Made by a program: the position numbers and the translations under genes. From assembly GCA_002506025.1 (NCBI GenBank), contig DAWS01000027.1:465-7660 (forward strand): a stretch of 7,196 nt of DNA. Reading direction: 5' to 3'. The stretch comes from Euryarchaeota archaeon UBA111 (GTDB lineage Archaea; Thermoplasmatota; Poseidoniia; Poseidoniales; Poseidoniaceae). Shown one piece after another: positions 1 to 6,231 of the stretch. Position 1 is the first letter of the stretch. Every line of letters starts with the position of its first letter. The notes under the pieces are model-generated. The model was not told the origin of the DNA. It searched no databases and worked only from the letters and a program-made list of their open reading frames with translations.

Positions 1-674
1 AAGTGCATGTGTTTGGAGAGTGGTATCAAGAAGAGGAATGTTGCAATTGCCAGCATGTGCGCCCAGTAAGCGCCGACTACAACCGTTGTTGAAGGCACAA
101 TGTTGTCCGCTACCCAAGCACCTATCGGTTCATAGGTTGAGGAGACTCCAGCCTCGCCTGCTTCAACGAAGAATGATGTTACGGTGATGGTCATTATCAG
201 CACCAGGATAAAATTCCCTTCAAGTTGCGATTTTCCTTTCAACTTTTCAGGAGTGAAAACCACCCTGCGAGTCAATGCCGCAACGCAGCCCACCAGCGCA
301 ATAGTGTAACCAGTCTCTACCATTAGATTCCAGGGGCCTTTTACCACGGCAGGCAAGAAACTATGGGAAAACCAGTTAGCAGTTGCCAAGTCGAACATAT
401 CGGTGGACAACATCAAGAATCCCCAGAACATTAAGACGTGAATCCCACCAGCAACTTTGTCTTCGAGGACTTTCTTTTGCCCTAACCAACCGGTTGCGAC
501 TTCTTTGATTCTTGTTGGCCAATTATCGAACCTGTAGTCCGGTTTACCAATCATTACTAGGCGTGTAGCCTTCCAAACCTGATATGAGAAAAATGAGATT
601 GATACTGCACCAATTATCGCTAGTATCGCCCATCCTGGAATTGGGCCGTAATTCATTAGTAACGGGTGTTCCAT
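1..674 (-). CDS. Membrane Fe-S oxidoreductase, N-terminal NarI-like cytochrome b part (partial)
   Basis: Partial gene read leftwards; 224 residues are visible and the C-terminus lies beyond the window edge. About five hydrophobic helices are seen, near residues 14-34, 76-95, 117-135, 153-170 and 201-219. His79 (AGGIHVLMFWGF), His206 (YWAHML) and His222/His224 in the SKHMH motif are candidate haem b ligands. The cytoplasmic loop 'YRFDNW..R....GQKKVLEDK' followed by 'AGG-H' and the late 'P-SKH-H' block resemble membrane proteins in which a nitrate-reductase-gamma-like domain is fused to a Cys-rich CCG (HdrD/GlpC-like) iron-sulfur domain. Those proteins pass electrons between carriers such as ETF and the quinone pool. 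The Fe-S half would be off the window, so this is inference. The start at 674 is the first ATG after an in-frame TAG at 693-695; a weak GGGA lies about 7 nt upstream. It is transcribed divergently from the mevalonate kinase gene. It could instead be a stand-alone cytochrome b subunit. Confidence 0.72.
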   Translation of the reverse strand, partial: MEHPLLMNYGPIPGWAILAIIGAVSISFFSYQVWKATRLVMIGKPDYRFDNWPTRIKEVATGWLGQKKVLEDKVAGGIHVLMFWGFLMLSTDMFDLATANWFSHSFLPAVVKGPWNLMVETGYTIALVGCVAALTRRVVFTPEKLKGKSQLEGNFILVLIMTITVTSFFVEAGEAGVSSTYEPIGAWVADNIVPSTTVVVGAYWAHMLAIATFLFLIPLSKHMH

Positions 675-796
675 GATAATCCCTTGTCGGTGCTAATATC
701 CCCGATAATAAGGCAACTATTGAAGTCACCGTATCAAAGCACAAATAAATCCACATGATGAGCCCAGTATACAAGCAGTCAGATTAGGTGTGTTAG
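675..796. promoter_or_regulatory. Divergent intergenic promoter region
   Basis: This 122-bp spacer separates the minus-strand membrane oxidoreductase from mevalonate kinase, so it should hold both promoters. AT-rich candidates are AAATAAAT at 743-750, which could serve either direction, and minus-strand CTTATTAT at 705-712, about 35 nt upstream of the minus-strand ATG. For mevalonate kinase, a TATA box at 743-750 would put transcription start near 772, leaving a leader of about 25 nt that includes the Shine-Dalgarno. Neither element is a close match to the archaeal consensus, so the assignments are tentative. Confidence 0.35.
786..790 (+). promoter_or_regulatory. Shine-Dalgarno site of mevalonate kinase
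   Basis: AGGTG lies 6 nt before the ATG at 797 and can pair with the CACCU of the anti-Shine-Dalgarno at the 16S rRNA 3' end. The codon just before this ATG (794-796) is an in-frame TAG, so no upstream extension is possible. Together these fix the start. The presence of a leader contrasts with the apparently leaderless TBP gene downstream. Confidence 0.65.
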
Positions 797-1960
797 ATGA
801 GTCAAATTAGCGTGAGTGCCCCGGGCAAGTGTATTTTGTTTGGCGAACATGCCGTAGTCTATGGTCAACCTGCAGTGGCGGTGGCACTAGATCAGCGAAT
901 CACGGTCAGACTTCAACCTTCACAAACAGGCACATGGTTACTCGATGGCAACCGTCTGAACATGAGTAGAAACCCTCACATTAGCGGTCTAATTCAGAAA
1001 TTGTGGCCTGCTAACATGGGGGCACCTCCCCTTTCTATTCACATTCAGGGAAACATACCCCGCTCATCGGGACTCGGGTCATCCGCAGCACTATCCGTGG
1101 CATTGGCTGGAGCTCTACGACTAGCAAGAGGTCGTTGGGTTACCAAGCAGAATAGCAGCGAACCAAATGACTGGGCTGAGGGCTTTGGGTCACAAATAGA
1201 TTCGACAAATGCTTATGATTCTAGTACCGGTTTCTGGTCCCAAAAGCCAACGAGCCAACTATTTCACTTAACAGGAAAACACGCAGTAAATGACGATGAA
1301 AATGCTATATTGGCGCACAGTGTTGAAGCAGCAGCCCAAAACGGTAGAGCATCACCCATCGACTCATCGACGTGCTCCCACGGAGAAATCGTTGTAATAT
1401 CAGATAATATTGAACCTGAATTAACCCACTTCTATCAGCGCAACTTGACGACGCCAGAGGGCGACGTTACCTGGCAAATCCACGGCATTGAGGTTGACAA
1501 CCAATCTGACGATGTTTACCTTGTTATCGGTAATACGGGAATCAATGCACCTACGGGCAAACAAGTTGCCAAGGTCGCTAAATTATTACAACGTCAACCG
1601 GAAAAAATCGAGGTGATTAATACAATCGGGAAAATTGCTAGACGGGGAATTAATGCCTTGATGAGTGGCGATTATGATACAGTCGGGAGGACAATGAGCG
1701 AAAATCAATTGATGCTCAAGAGTATCGGGGTTTCGAGTCCTGAACTAGAAGAACTGATCAAGGCGGCTATGCCTTCGTCATTAGGTGCAAAATTGACCGG
1801 GGCAGGCGGTGGCGGTTGTATGGTAGCGCTTACTAGAAATCCCGTATTAACTAGCGACGCAATAGAACTCGCAGGTGGTCGCACACTTATTTCCAAATTG
1901 GGATGTCGTGGTTTAACCATCGAAACCAGTGATATTGATACAATTTGGACAAAATCGTGA
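797..1960 (+). CDS. mvk: Mevalonate kinase (GHMP kinase family)
   Basis: 387 residues. It is predicted to phosphorylate (R)-mevalonate with ATP to 5-phosphomevalonate in the cytoplasm, feeding isoprenoid synthesis for archaeal ether lipids. All three GHMP signatures are visible. Motif 1 is SAPGKCILFGEHAVVYG (7-23, with Lys11). Motif 2 is PRSSGLGSSAAL (88-99), the phosphate-binding loop. Motif 3 is KLTGAGGGGC (332-341). Glu177 in 'AHSVEAAAQNG' and Asp189 in 'SPIDSST' sit where the family has its Mg-binding Glu and catalytic Asp. 'GVSSPELEELI' (311-321) is typical of mevalonate kinase rather than galactokinase or phosphomevalonate kinase. The protein is longer than the usual archaeal enzyme of a little over 300 residues. 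Much of the excess is a hydrophilic stretch at about 114-167 between motif 2 and Glu177. The start is fixed by an in-frame TAG directly upstream and a Shine-Dalgarno. TBP follows after 70 bp but appears to have its own promoter. Confidence 0.93.
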   Translation: MSQISVSAPGKCILFGEHAVVYGQPAVAVALDQRITVRLQPSQTGTWLLDGNRLNMSRNPHISGLIQKLWPANMGAPPLSIHIQGNIPRSSGLGSSAALSVALAGALRLARGRWVTKQNSSEPNDWAEGFGSQIDSTNAYDSSTGFWSQKPTSQLFHLTGKHAVNDDENAILAHSVEAAAQNGRASPIDSSTCSHGEIVVISDNIEPELTHFYQRNLTTPEGDVTWQIHGIEVDNQSDDVYLVIGNTGINAPTGKQVAKVAKLLQRQPEKIEVINTIGKIARRGINALMSGDYDTVGRTMSENQLMLKSIGVSSPELEELIKAAMPSSLGAKLTGAGGGGCMVALTRNPVLTSDAIELAGGRTLISKLGCRGLTIETSDIDTIWTKS

Positions 1961-1978
1961 CACTGCACCAATGTCAAA

Positions 1979-1988
1979 CCCTTAAGGG
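1979..1988. repeat. Perfect 10-bp palindrome upstream of the TBP promoter
   Basis: CCCTTAAGGG is a perfect inverted repeat. It lies 18 bp after the mevalonate kinase stop and ends 11 bp before the TBP TATA box. Its position fits an upstream operator or activator site for the TBP gene. It is too short, and lacks the T-tract, to be a convincing terminator of mevalonate kinase. Chance occurrence of a 10-bp palindrome is quite possible. Confidence 0.4.
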
Positions 1989-1999
1989 AAATGCGGTCC

Positions 2000-2007
2000 T
2001 TTATATA
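2000..2007 (+). promoter_or_regulatory. TATA box of the TBP gene (leaderless mRNA predicted)
   Basis: TTTATATA matches the archaeal TATA-box consensus closely. Its centre is about 27 bp before the ATG at 2031. Archaeal transcription starts roughly 25-27 bp downstream of the box centre, so the transcript should begin at or within a base or two of the start codon, giving a leaderless mRNA. No Shine-Dalgarno is seen before 2031, consistent with that. A second 8-bp palindrome, CTTATAAG, lies between the box and the start at 2011-2018. Confidence 0.75.
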
Positions 2008-2030
2008 CCTCTTATAAGTCGCTTTTAAAC

Positions 2031-2645
2031 ATGACAACCGATGAAGAACGATTGACAGTTGTAAATGTAGTAGCAAGCACTAGAGTCGCAGAAGAGCTCG
2101 ATTTGCCGGATATTGCTATTCAATTGAACTGTGAATATGAGCCAGAACAATTCCCTGGAGTTGTATACCGAGTTACCGACCCCAAACTCGCCATCCTGAT
2201 GTTTAGGTCAGGCAGAGCAGTATGTACTGGCGGTAAAGATGAAGACAATATCCACACTGGAATTGACCGAATGATTGCCGATTTGCGAGGTGCTGGAATC
2301 AAGACATGGGATTTAGCTGATGTCGAGATAGAAGTTCAGAACATGGTCGCTACCTATGCACTTCACTACCCAGAAGACTATGACGGAAACGACAAATTTA
2401 CCGGCGAGCCTCTAGCTGGAGTCCCTAGAAAGTTGAACCTAAACAATCTAACATTCCACCTACCCTTCGATAAAGTCGAGTATGAGCCGGAACAATTCCC
2501 AGGTCTGATTTACCGACTAGATTACCCGAAGGTTGTATGTTTGATATTTGGCAGCGGCAAGATGGTTATTACCGGAGCACGTCACAAGGATGAGATCCTC
2601 GAAGCTGTTGAAATCATCAAGGATGAACTAGCTGACTTACTGTGA
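2031..2645 (+). CDS. tbp: TATA-box-binding protein (TBP)
   Basis: 204 residues; the general transcription factor that bends promoter DNA at the TATA box and recruits TFB and RNA polymerase. The two-fold repeated saddle is clear. Repeat 1 (about 8-86) holds 'VVNVVAST' and 'EYEPEQFPGVVYR'; repeat 2 (about 100-198) holds 'VQNMVAT' and 'EYEPEQFPGLIYR'. The four DNA-intercalating phenylalanines are present as Phe41, Phe58, Phe156 and Phe173. The paired minor-groove asparagines are Asn12 and Asn104. Repeat 2 carries about 20 extra residues (roughly 110-134, ALHYPEDYDGNDKF...) after its first strand, which repeat 1 lacks; the protein is correspondingly longer than the usual archaeal length of about 180-190. 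There is no acidic C-terminal tail; it ends DELADLL. The start is supported by the TATA box about 27 bp upstream. A perfect palindrome upstream could be regulatory. Confidence 0.96.
   Translation: MTTDEERLTVVNVVASTRVAEELDLPDIAIQLNCEYEPEQFPGVVYRVTDPKLAILMFRSGRAVCTGGKDEDNIHTGIDRMIADLRGAGIKTWDLADVEIEVQNMVATYALHYPEDYDGNDKFTGEPLAGVPRKLNLNNLTFHLPFDKVEYEPEQFPGLIYRLDYPKVVCLIFGSGKMVITGARHKDEILEAVEIIKDELADLL
2133..2158 (+). repeat. Intragenic repeat in TBP, copy 1 (first stirrup)
   Basis: This 26-bp segment encodes the EYEPEQFPG stirrup of TBP repeat 1 and matches positions 2478-2503 at 23 of 26 bases. It reflects the ancient internal duplication of TBP. The nucleotide-level similarity is high for such an old duplication, which suggests strong constraint or occasional conversion between the two halves. 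Confidence 0.8.
2478..2503 (+). repeat. Intragenic repeat in TBP, copy 2 (second stirrup)
   Basis: Partner of the 2133-2158 segment, encoding the second EYEPEQFPG stirrup. In TBP structures the second-repeat stirrup contacts TFB. Here both stirrups have identical protein sequence over nine residues. Confidence 0.8.
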
Positions 2646-2709
2646 TTCAATTACCCGCTGCTTAAGTGGCAGAGAAGCGTTCATTGCCTATGTGTAATGT
2701 GGCTTTGCC
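2646..2709. promoter_or_regulatory. Spacer between TBP and the first surface-protein gene
   Basis: This 64-bp spacer has no convincing TATA box at the leaderless distance and no Shine-Dalgarno before the ATG at 2710. The best TATA-like run is CTTAAGTG at 2661-2668, which would start a transcript near 2690 with a leader of about 20 nt. The CTTAAG core also occurs in the palindrome upstream of TBP. The downstream gene may have a weak promoter here or be read through from TBP. Confidence 0.25.
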
Positions 2710-5700
2710 ATGCGGAGCGTTGCAAGACGGCAAATCAAAGCCCTCGCTTTGATTGTCCTAATGCTCCTATCTACCACTGTTAACTACAACGGAAATCAAA
2801 TTCTTGACCCCATCAACGTCCTAGATGCTGGTGAAAAAAGCAGCACTGGACCAGTTGATGTACCGGTATGGCGTGTTGGTGACAAATGGAAATACGCCGG
2901 AACATTTGACCCAACCCAACTGGTTATTGACTCCGGGGTTGAAGCAAATGTTGGAGAAATAACTGGTGATTCAATAACTGAAGTGCTATCTATTACCGAA
3001 CAAAATGTTGGCGGCACTCCGACCTTGGTGTACACTGTGAGAACCTCGGCAAACTTCGATAAATCTGGAGTTTCGTTGGATAGTTTCACTGGTACGGCCG
3101 AGATTGAATTCACTCAAACCGAGGTATTACGAGTAAGTGACTTAGCCTCCCTTCGCAGTGATTTGGATTTATTTATCGAATTCACGCCCAGTGGCATAAG
3201 TTTCCTCAAACAAACGGTTGGAGACATAACAATTTCTAACACCTATTCTCCGCCGAGTGAGAATTATGACTTCCCCCTTAGAGATGGCGATCGTTGGACT
3301 ACTACGATTACCTCAACTTCGCAATGGTCCGGTTCGAGTGATTATATAACGCCATTCCCACCACCAACCTCCGAGACGAATAGCTCAACATACGAGGTAA
3401 CCGATGTCGGAGCGCCGGCAAATGAGTTTGGTCAAACAATAAATTACGGCGGCTGCGAAGAATCATACGAAATTACTTCATTCAACTCTGACGGCGAAGA
3501 AGCTGGTTACACATGGTATTGTCCAGAGGTCAGGAACTTTGCATGGAAGCACACCGAGGAAGATGTTGGTTTGACTATTGACTTTCGCTTGAAAGAATAC
3601 ATGCCAAAAGACTCCACAGGAGTCAACATCTACAACGACCCCGGGTCTAGAGATGATTGTCTTATTATCGGCACTGAGAGTGATGTTACGGCGCTAGACA
3701 CTCCAATCGATGTATGGATAAATGCCAGTTCTGCGCCGGGTTGCCTGAGCAACCCCAGTGGCGTTGGATTAGAGTTGCGCCACGAAGCAACAGGTGAAAT
3801 TCAAAGCCTAACCACCGCTACCAACGGTAGTGCTTGGACCACACTTAACATTGGCAATAATCAGGATGGTTCAATCACCTCCAATGATTGGGCAAGTCAT
3901 GGTCTAGTTGTCAAAACAACCTCGGGAAATCTGGTTGGCGCCAAGACGATAACACTTGATGAAGACTTGGTAGTCTTGGACTTATTCGCCGATGCAGAGA
4001 GAGCAATCATCACGCGCAGCAGGGATGGGGAATTAAAACAACTCAATACTTTATCAGGCTACAACGTATTACCAGGTGACGAACTGATTATTGAAGTATC
4101 TATTCAAAATAATGGCATCACTGATAGCATGCCAACCGATCTTCGAATCTATCCACCAACTGGTAACGAGTTCAATTTGCCTGTCCCATCACTGTCGACA
4201 TACGAGATTTACAAAACAAATTTTACTTGGAATGTCCCAAATAATCAACCCATAGGCAACATCCCAATATCTTGGGAGGCAGATCCAGATGAAGTGAATA
4301 CTGCCGACGCAAATCCGACCAATGATTTCGCAATCATTGAGTTATTTGTTGGTAGATTGCCAACTCCGGAAATAAATCACGTCACCGAACAAACCAAGGT
4401 CGAGGTTTTCATCAATGCTAGTTCCAGTTTTGATGAAGACGGTGGCAATGTTTCATGTATCTTCGATATTCCATACGACGATGGGTCTAGATCATGGGCC
4501 TACATCGAAGTAGTGAGCCTTAGTTGTCAAACTAATTGGACTTGGGTTGATGATGGCGACTACCCGATCTTGGTTACTGTTGTTGATGAGGAACGTGACG
4601 AGGTAAAAACGATACTGTATGCTAACATAACCAATAGAGCACCACTCTTGGAGATTCGCAGCATGCGTAGCGAGGCAAGGGTTGAGCACCCAATTACCCT
4701 CTATGCTTTTGCAAATGACACTGACTCCGAGGATGTTTTTCCTGGTGTTGTTGATGTTTTCTGGCCTGATGCCCAGTGCGCTGAGGGCTACTACACCAAG
4801 ACCTGCACCACTACTGCACCAACCGAGGGCTATCACACATTCAAAGCAGTGGGTGTTGATGATGACTTAGCACAAACCGAGGCGTTCATTGATATTTTAT
4901 TCACCAACATCGCCCCCCATAGTACAATCATCAATCTCTATGAAAACGGTGGCATTATCGAATCGGACGAACAACAAATCTGGCAGCTAGACGAAGACCA
5001 AATGGTAACTATCAAGGGTCAAGCGGAGGATTCCATCGACGATATAAACAGCCTTGACCACACTTGGTGGCCCGATAATCGTCAACCAAATTTGATCTAT
5101 TTCCTCGAGGGTCGAGTTACTGAGTTTGACATGAGTTGGCAGACTTCTGGGCTGCACACGATTAGGCTAGATGTGACCGATAATGACGGTGCAACCAGTT
5201 CAACCAATGAACGATGGGTCAACATAAGAAATGTGCCACCTGTAGTTCAGCCGCTTGATACAATTCTGCCAATCGCTGAAGGGCAGTCAGTTACCATAAC
5301 CGGTAATTCAACCGATACACCCAGTGATTTACCATCATTAACCAAATGCTGGGATGTCGATCCGGGGATTGATAGTGACGGACGCGGAGGCGCAAGCGAT
5401 GACTGTGACATAATTGGAGATATTTTCACCTATGCTTGGAATCGGAGCGGATCCCATACCGTGGTGTATCATGTTACTGACGATGATGGCGCAACTACCA
5501 GTGAAGTTGTTGTTGTTGATGTAGTCAACATTCCACCAATTGTCAGAGTCAAATCTATTGAATGCAGAGCCTATCAGGACTGTGTTTTGGACGCAAGAAC
5601 CACTGTTGATTCGCTTAATGACATTCCTGGGCTTAATTACGTGTGGGACACCGACATTACGGTTGACAGCAACGGTGATGGCATCAAGGATAATGACGCT

Positions 5701-6231
5701 GATTTGGTTGGCGCCAGAGTTGAACACGTTTTCAAACAGGAAGGTCGAGTGACTGTCAAAGCAATAGTCTGGGATGAAAATCCAGAGAAACCCGGTGTCA
5801 AAGAATTGGTTGTCAATGTCGGACCAGCCGACAGAACACTGATTGAAGATGCTGGTGCGTTACTCGCTGGTGAGGAAGCAAACCCAATTGCTCAACTTGC
5901 CATGGCACTGATAGTAATTCTATTGTTGGTCTTGGTGGCACGACGTCGTAGTAACACTGCCAAGGTCAAGACTTGGGAAGAGGATACACTCGATGCTGCC
6001 TTTGACAAGGACGGAAAAATGGATTCCATGGCACGCAAGCCAGCGACCCCTCCACCCGGATTCGTCTTCGAACAAGCATTGCAGCTACCGCCAAAATCTA
6101 CTGCTAGCGAGGATATTTCAATTGATGAATTACTTGCCGGACCAGAGTTGCCTGAAACGGGTTTACCGGATGGCTGGTCTATGGAACAGTGGAATTACTA
6201 TGGTCATGAATGGTTGAAGTCTCAAAAATAG
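2710..6231 (+). CDS. Large secreted, membrane-anchored PKD/CARDB-like surface protein
   Basis: 1173 residues, function unknown; probably a cell-surface protein with a large ectodomain. Order: signal peptide (1-22, RR plus hydrophobic ALALIVLMLL, no lipobox). Next is an N-terminal domain (about 49-300) with two related motifs, WRVGDKWKY (54-62) and LRDGDRW (190-196), and Cys249/Cys271. An Ig-like region spans about 301-445 and a CARDB-like domain about 446-548. Five PKD/Ig-like repeats at about 555-1038 have boundaries marked by TNRAP, TNIAP, RNVPP and VNIPP. Then come one membrane helix (1059-1077) followed by RRR, and a cytoplasmic tail of about 95 residues ending in GLPDGWSMEQW..YGHEWL. Asp-rich calcium-type loops lie at 888-898 and 986-998. 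All 12 cysteines are extracellular and fall in six close pairs, suggesting disulfides. The start is the first ATG after an in-frame TAA at 2695-2697. A paralogue follows 45 bp downstream. No enzyme active site is recognised; adhesion, ligand capture or envelope structure are possible roles. Confidence 0.9.
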   Translation: MRSVARRQIKALALIVLMLLSTTVNYNGNQILDPINVLDAGEKSSTGPVDVPVWRVGDKWKYAGTFDPTQLVIDSGVEANVGEITGDSITEVLSITEQNVGGTPTLVYTVRTSANFDKSGVSLDSFTGTAEIEFTQTEVLRVSDLASLRSDLDLFIEFTPSGISFLKQTVGDITISNTYSPPSENYDFPLRDGDRWTTTITSTSQWSGSSDYITPFPPPTSETNSSTYEVTDVGAPANEFGQTINYGGCEESYEITSFNSDGEEAGYTWYCPEVRNFAWKHTEEDVGLTIDFRLKEYMPKDSTGVNIYNDPGSRDDCLIIGTESDVTALDTPIDVWINASSAPGCLSNPSGVGLELRHEATGEIQSLTTATNGSAWTTLNIGNNQDGSITSNDWASHGLVVKTTSGNLVGAKTITLDEDLVVLDLFADAERAIITRSRDGELKQLNTLSGYNVLPGDELIIEVSIQNNGITDSMPTDLRIYPPTGNEFNLPVPSLSTYEIYKTNFTWNVPNNQPIGNIPISWEADPDEVNTADANPTNDFAIIELFVGRLPTPEINHVTEQTKVEVFINASSSFDEDGGNVSCIFDIPYDDGSRSWAYIEVVSLSCQTNWTWVDDGDYPILVTVVDEERDEVKTILYANITNRAPLLEIRSMRSEARVEHPITLYAFANDTDSEDVFPGVVDVFWPDAQCAEGYYTKTCTTTAPTEGYHTFKAVGVDDDLAQTEAFIDILFTNIAPHSTIINLYENGGIIESDEQQIWQLDEDQMVTIKGQAEDSIDDINSLDHTWWPDNRQPNLIYFLEGRVTEFDMSWQTSGLHTIRLDVTDNDGATSSTNERWVNIRNVPPVVQPLDTILPIAEGQSVTITGNSTDTPSDLPSLTKCWDVDPGIDSDGRGGASDDCDIIGDIFTYAWNRSGSHTVVYHVTDDDGATTSEVVVVDVVNIPPIVRVKSIECRAYQDCVLDARTTVDSLNDIPGLNYVWDTDITVDSNGDGIKDNDADLVGARVEHVFKQEGRVTVKAIVWDENPEKPGVKELVVNVGPADRTLIEDAGALLAGEEANPIAQLAMALIVILLLVLVARRRSNTAKVKTWEEDTLDAAFDKDGKMDSMARKPATPPPGFVFEQALQLPPKSTASEDISIDELLAGPELPETGLPDGWSMEQWNYYGHEWLKSQK
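2854..3609 (+). other. N-terminal ectodomain shared with the downstream paralogue
   Basis: Residues about 49-300 of the complete protein align nearly end to end with residues 47-297 of the downstream copy. Conserved blocks include VP-WR-GD, F-G-, PP-E-YDFPLR-GD-W, GC--SY and WYCP-VR. The 'YDFPLR-GD-W' block falls at the same residue numbers (186-196) in both proteins. It looks beta-rich and I do not recognise a named family. Confidence 0.75.
4045..4353 (+). other. CARDB-like domain
   Basis: Residues 446-548 contain 'VLPGDELIIEVSIQNNG', then 'FTWNVPNNQPIGNIPISWEAD' split by normal loop sequence, and end 'NPTNDFAIIELFV'. This order (PG-start, N-G, W, G-, N-ND, final strand) is the CARDB (cell adhesion related, archaeal/bacterial) beta-sandwich pattern. 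These modules act as extracellular spacers or ligand binders. Confidence 0.6.
4372..5823 (+). other. Five tandem PKD/Ig-like repeats
   Basis: Residues 555-1038 hold five beta-sandwich repeats of about 90-105 residues. They are punctuated by N-[RIV]-[AP]P linkers at 642-645, 733-736, 841-844 and 940-943. Strand F motifs such as GDYPILVTVVDE, GLHTIRLDVTDNDGAT and GSHTVVYHVTDDDGAT are typical of PKD-like domains. Cys pairs 583/606, 690/699, 880/899 and 952/958 sit within repeats 1, 2, 4 and 5; repeat 3 has none. Confidence 0.8.
5884..5940 (+). other. C-terminal transmembrane helix
   Basis: Residues 1059-1077 (PIAQLAMALIVILLLVLVA) are the only strongly hydrophobic run besides the signal peptide. 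The run is followed at once by RRR, which predicts an outside-facing N-terminus and a cytoplasmic tail of about 95 residues (type-I topology). Confidence 0.9.

Noticed and set aside
544..774. Minus-strand open frame of 76 codons
   Set aside because: It overlaps the start of the minus-strand membrane oxidoreductase in another frame; the oxidoreductase frame has clear membrane-protein and family-like sequence, while this one has none.
1705..2076. Minus-strand open frame of 123 codons
   Set aside because: It lies antisense to the conserved C-terminal GHMP motif of mevalonate kinase and the tbp promoter; its Pro/Ser-rich sequence is an antisense by-product.
2658..2672. Possible small hairpin CTGCTTAAGTGGCAG after tbp
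   Set aside because: The stem is only four Watson-Crick pairs plus a wobble, with no following T-tract, so it is too weak to call a terminator.
4492..4836. Minus-strand open frame of 114 codons within the large surface-protein gene
   Set aside because: It is entirely antisense to well-formed PKD-like repeats, with no domain or ribosome-binding evidence.
5506..5517. GTT microsatellite (four copies)
   Set aside because: It encodes a Val run in a beta strand of a PKD-like repeat and is explained by coding content; too short for a meaningful tract.
5993..6217. Plus-strand open frame of 74 codons overlapping the surface-protein tail
   Set aside because: It is out of frame with the tail that carries the conserved-looking GWSMEQW block; no independent support.
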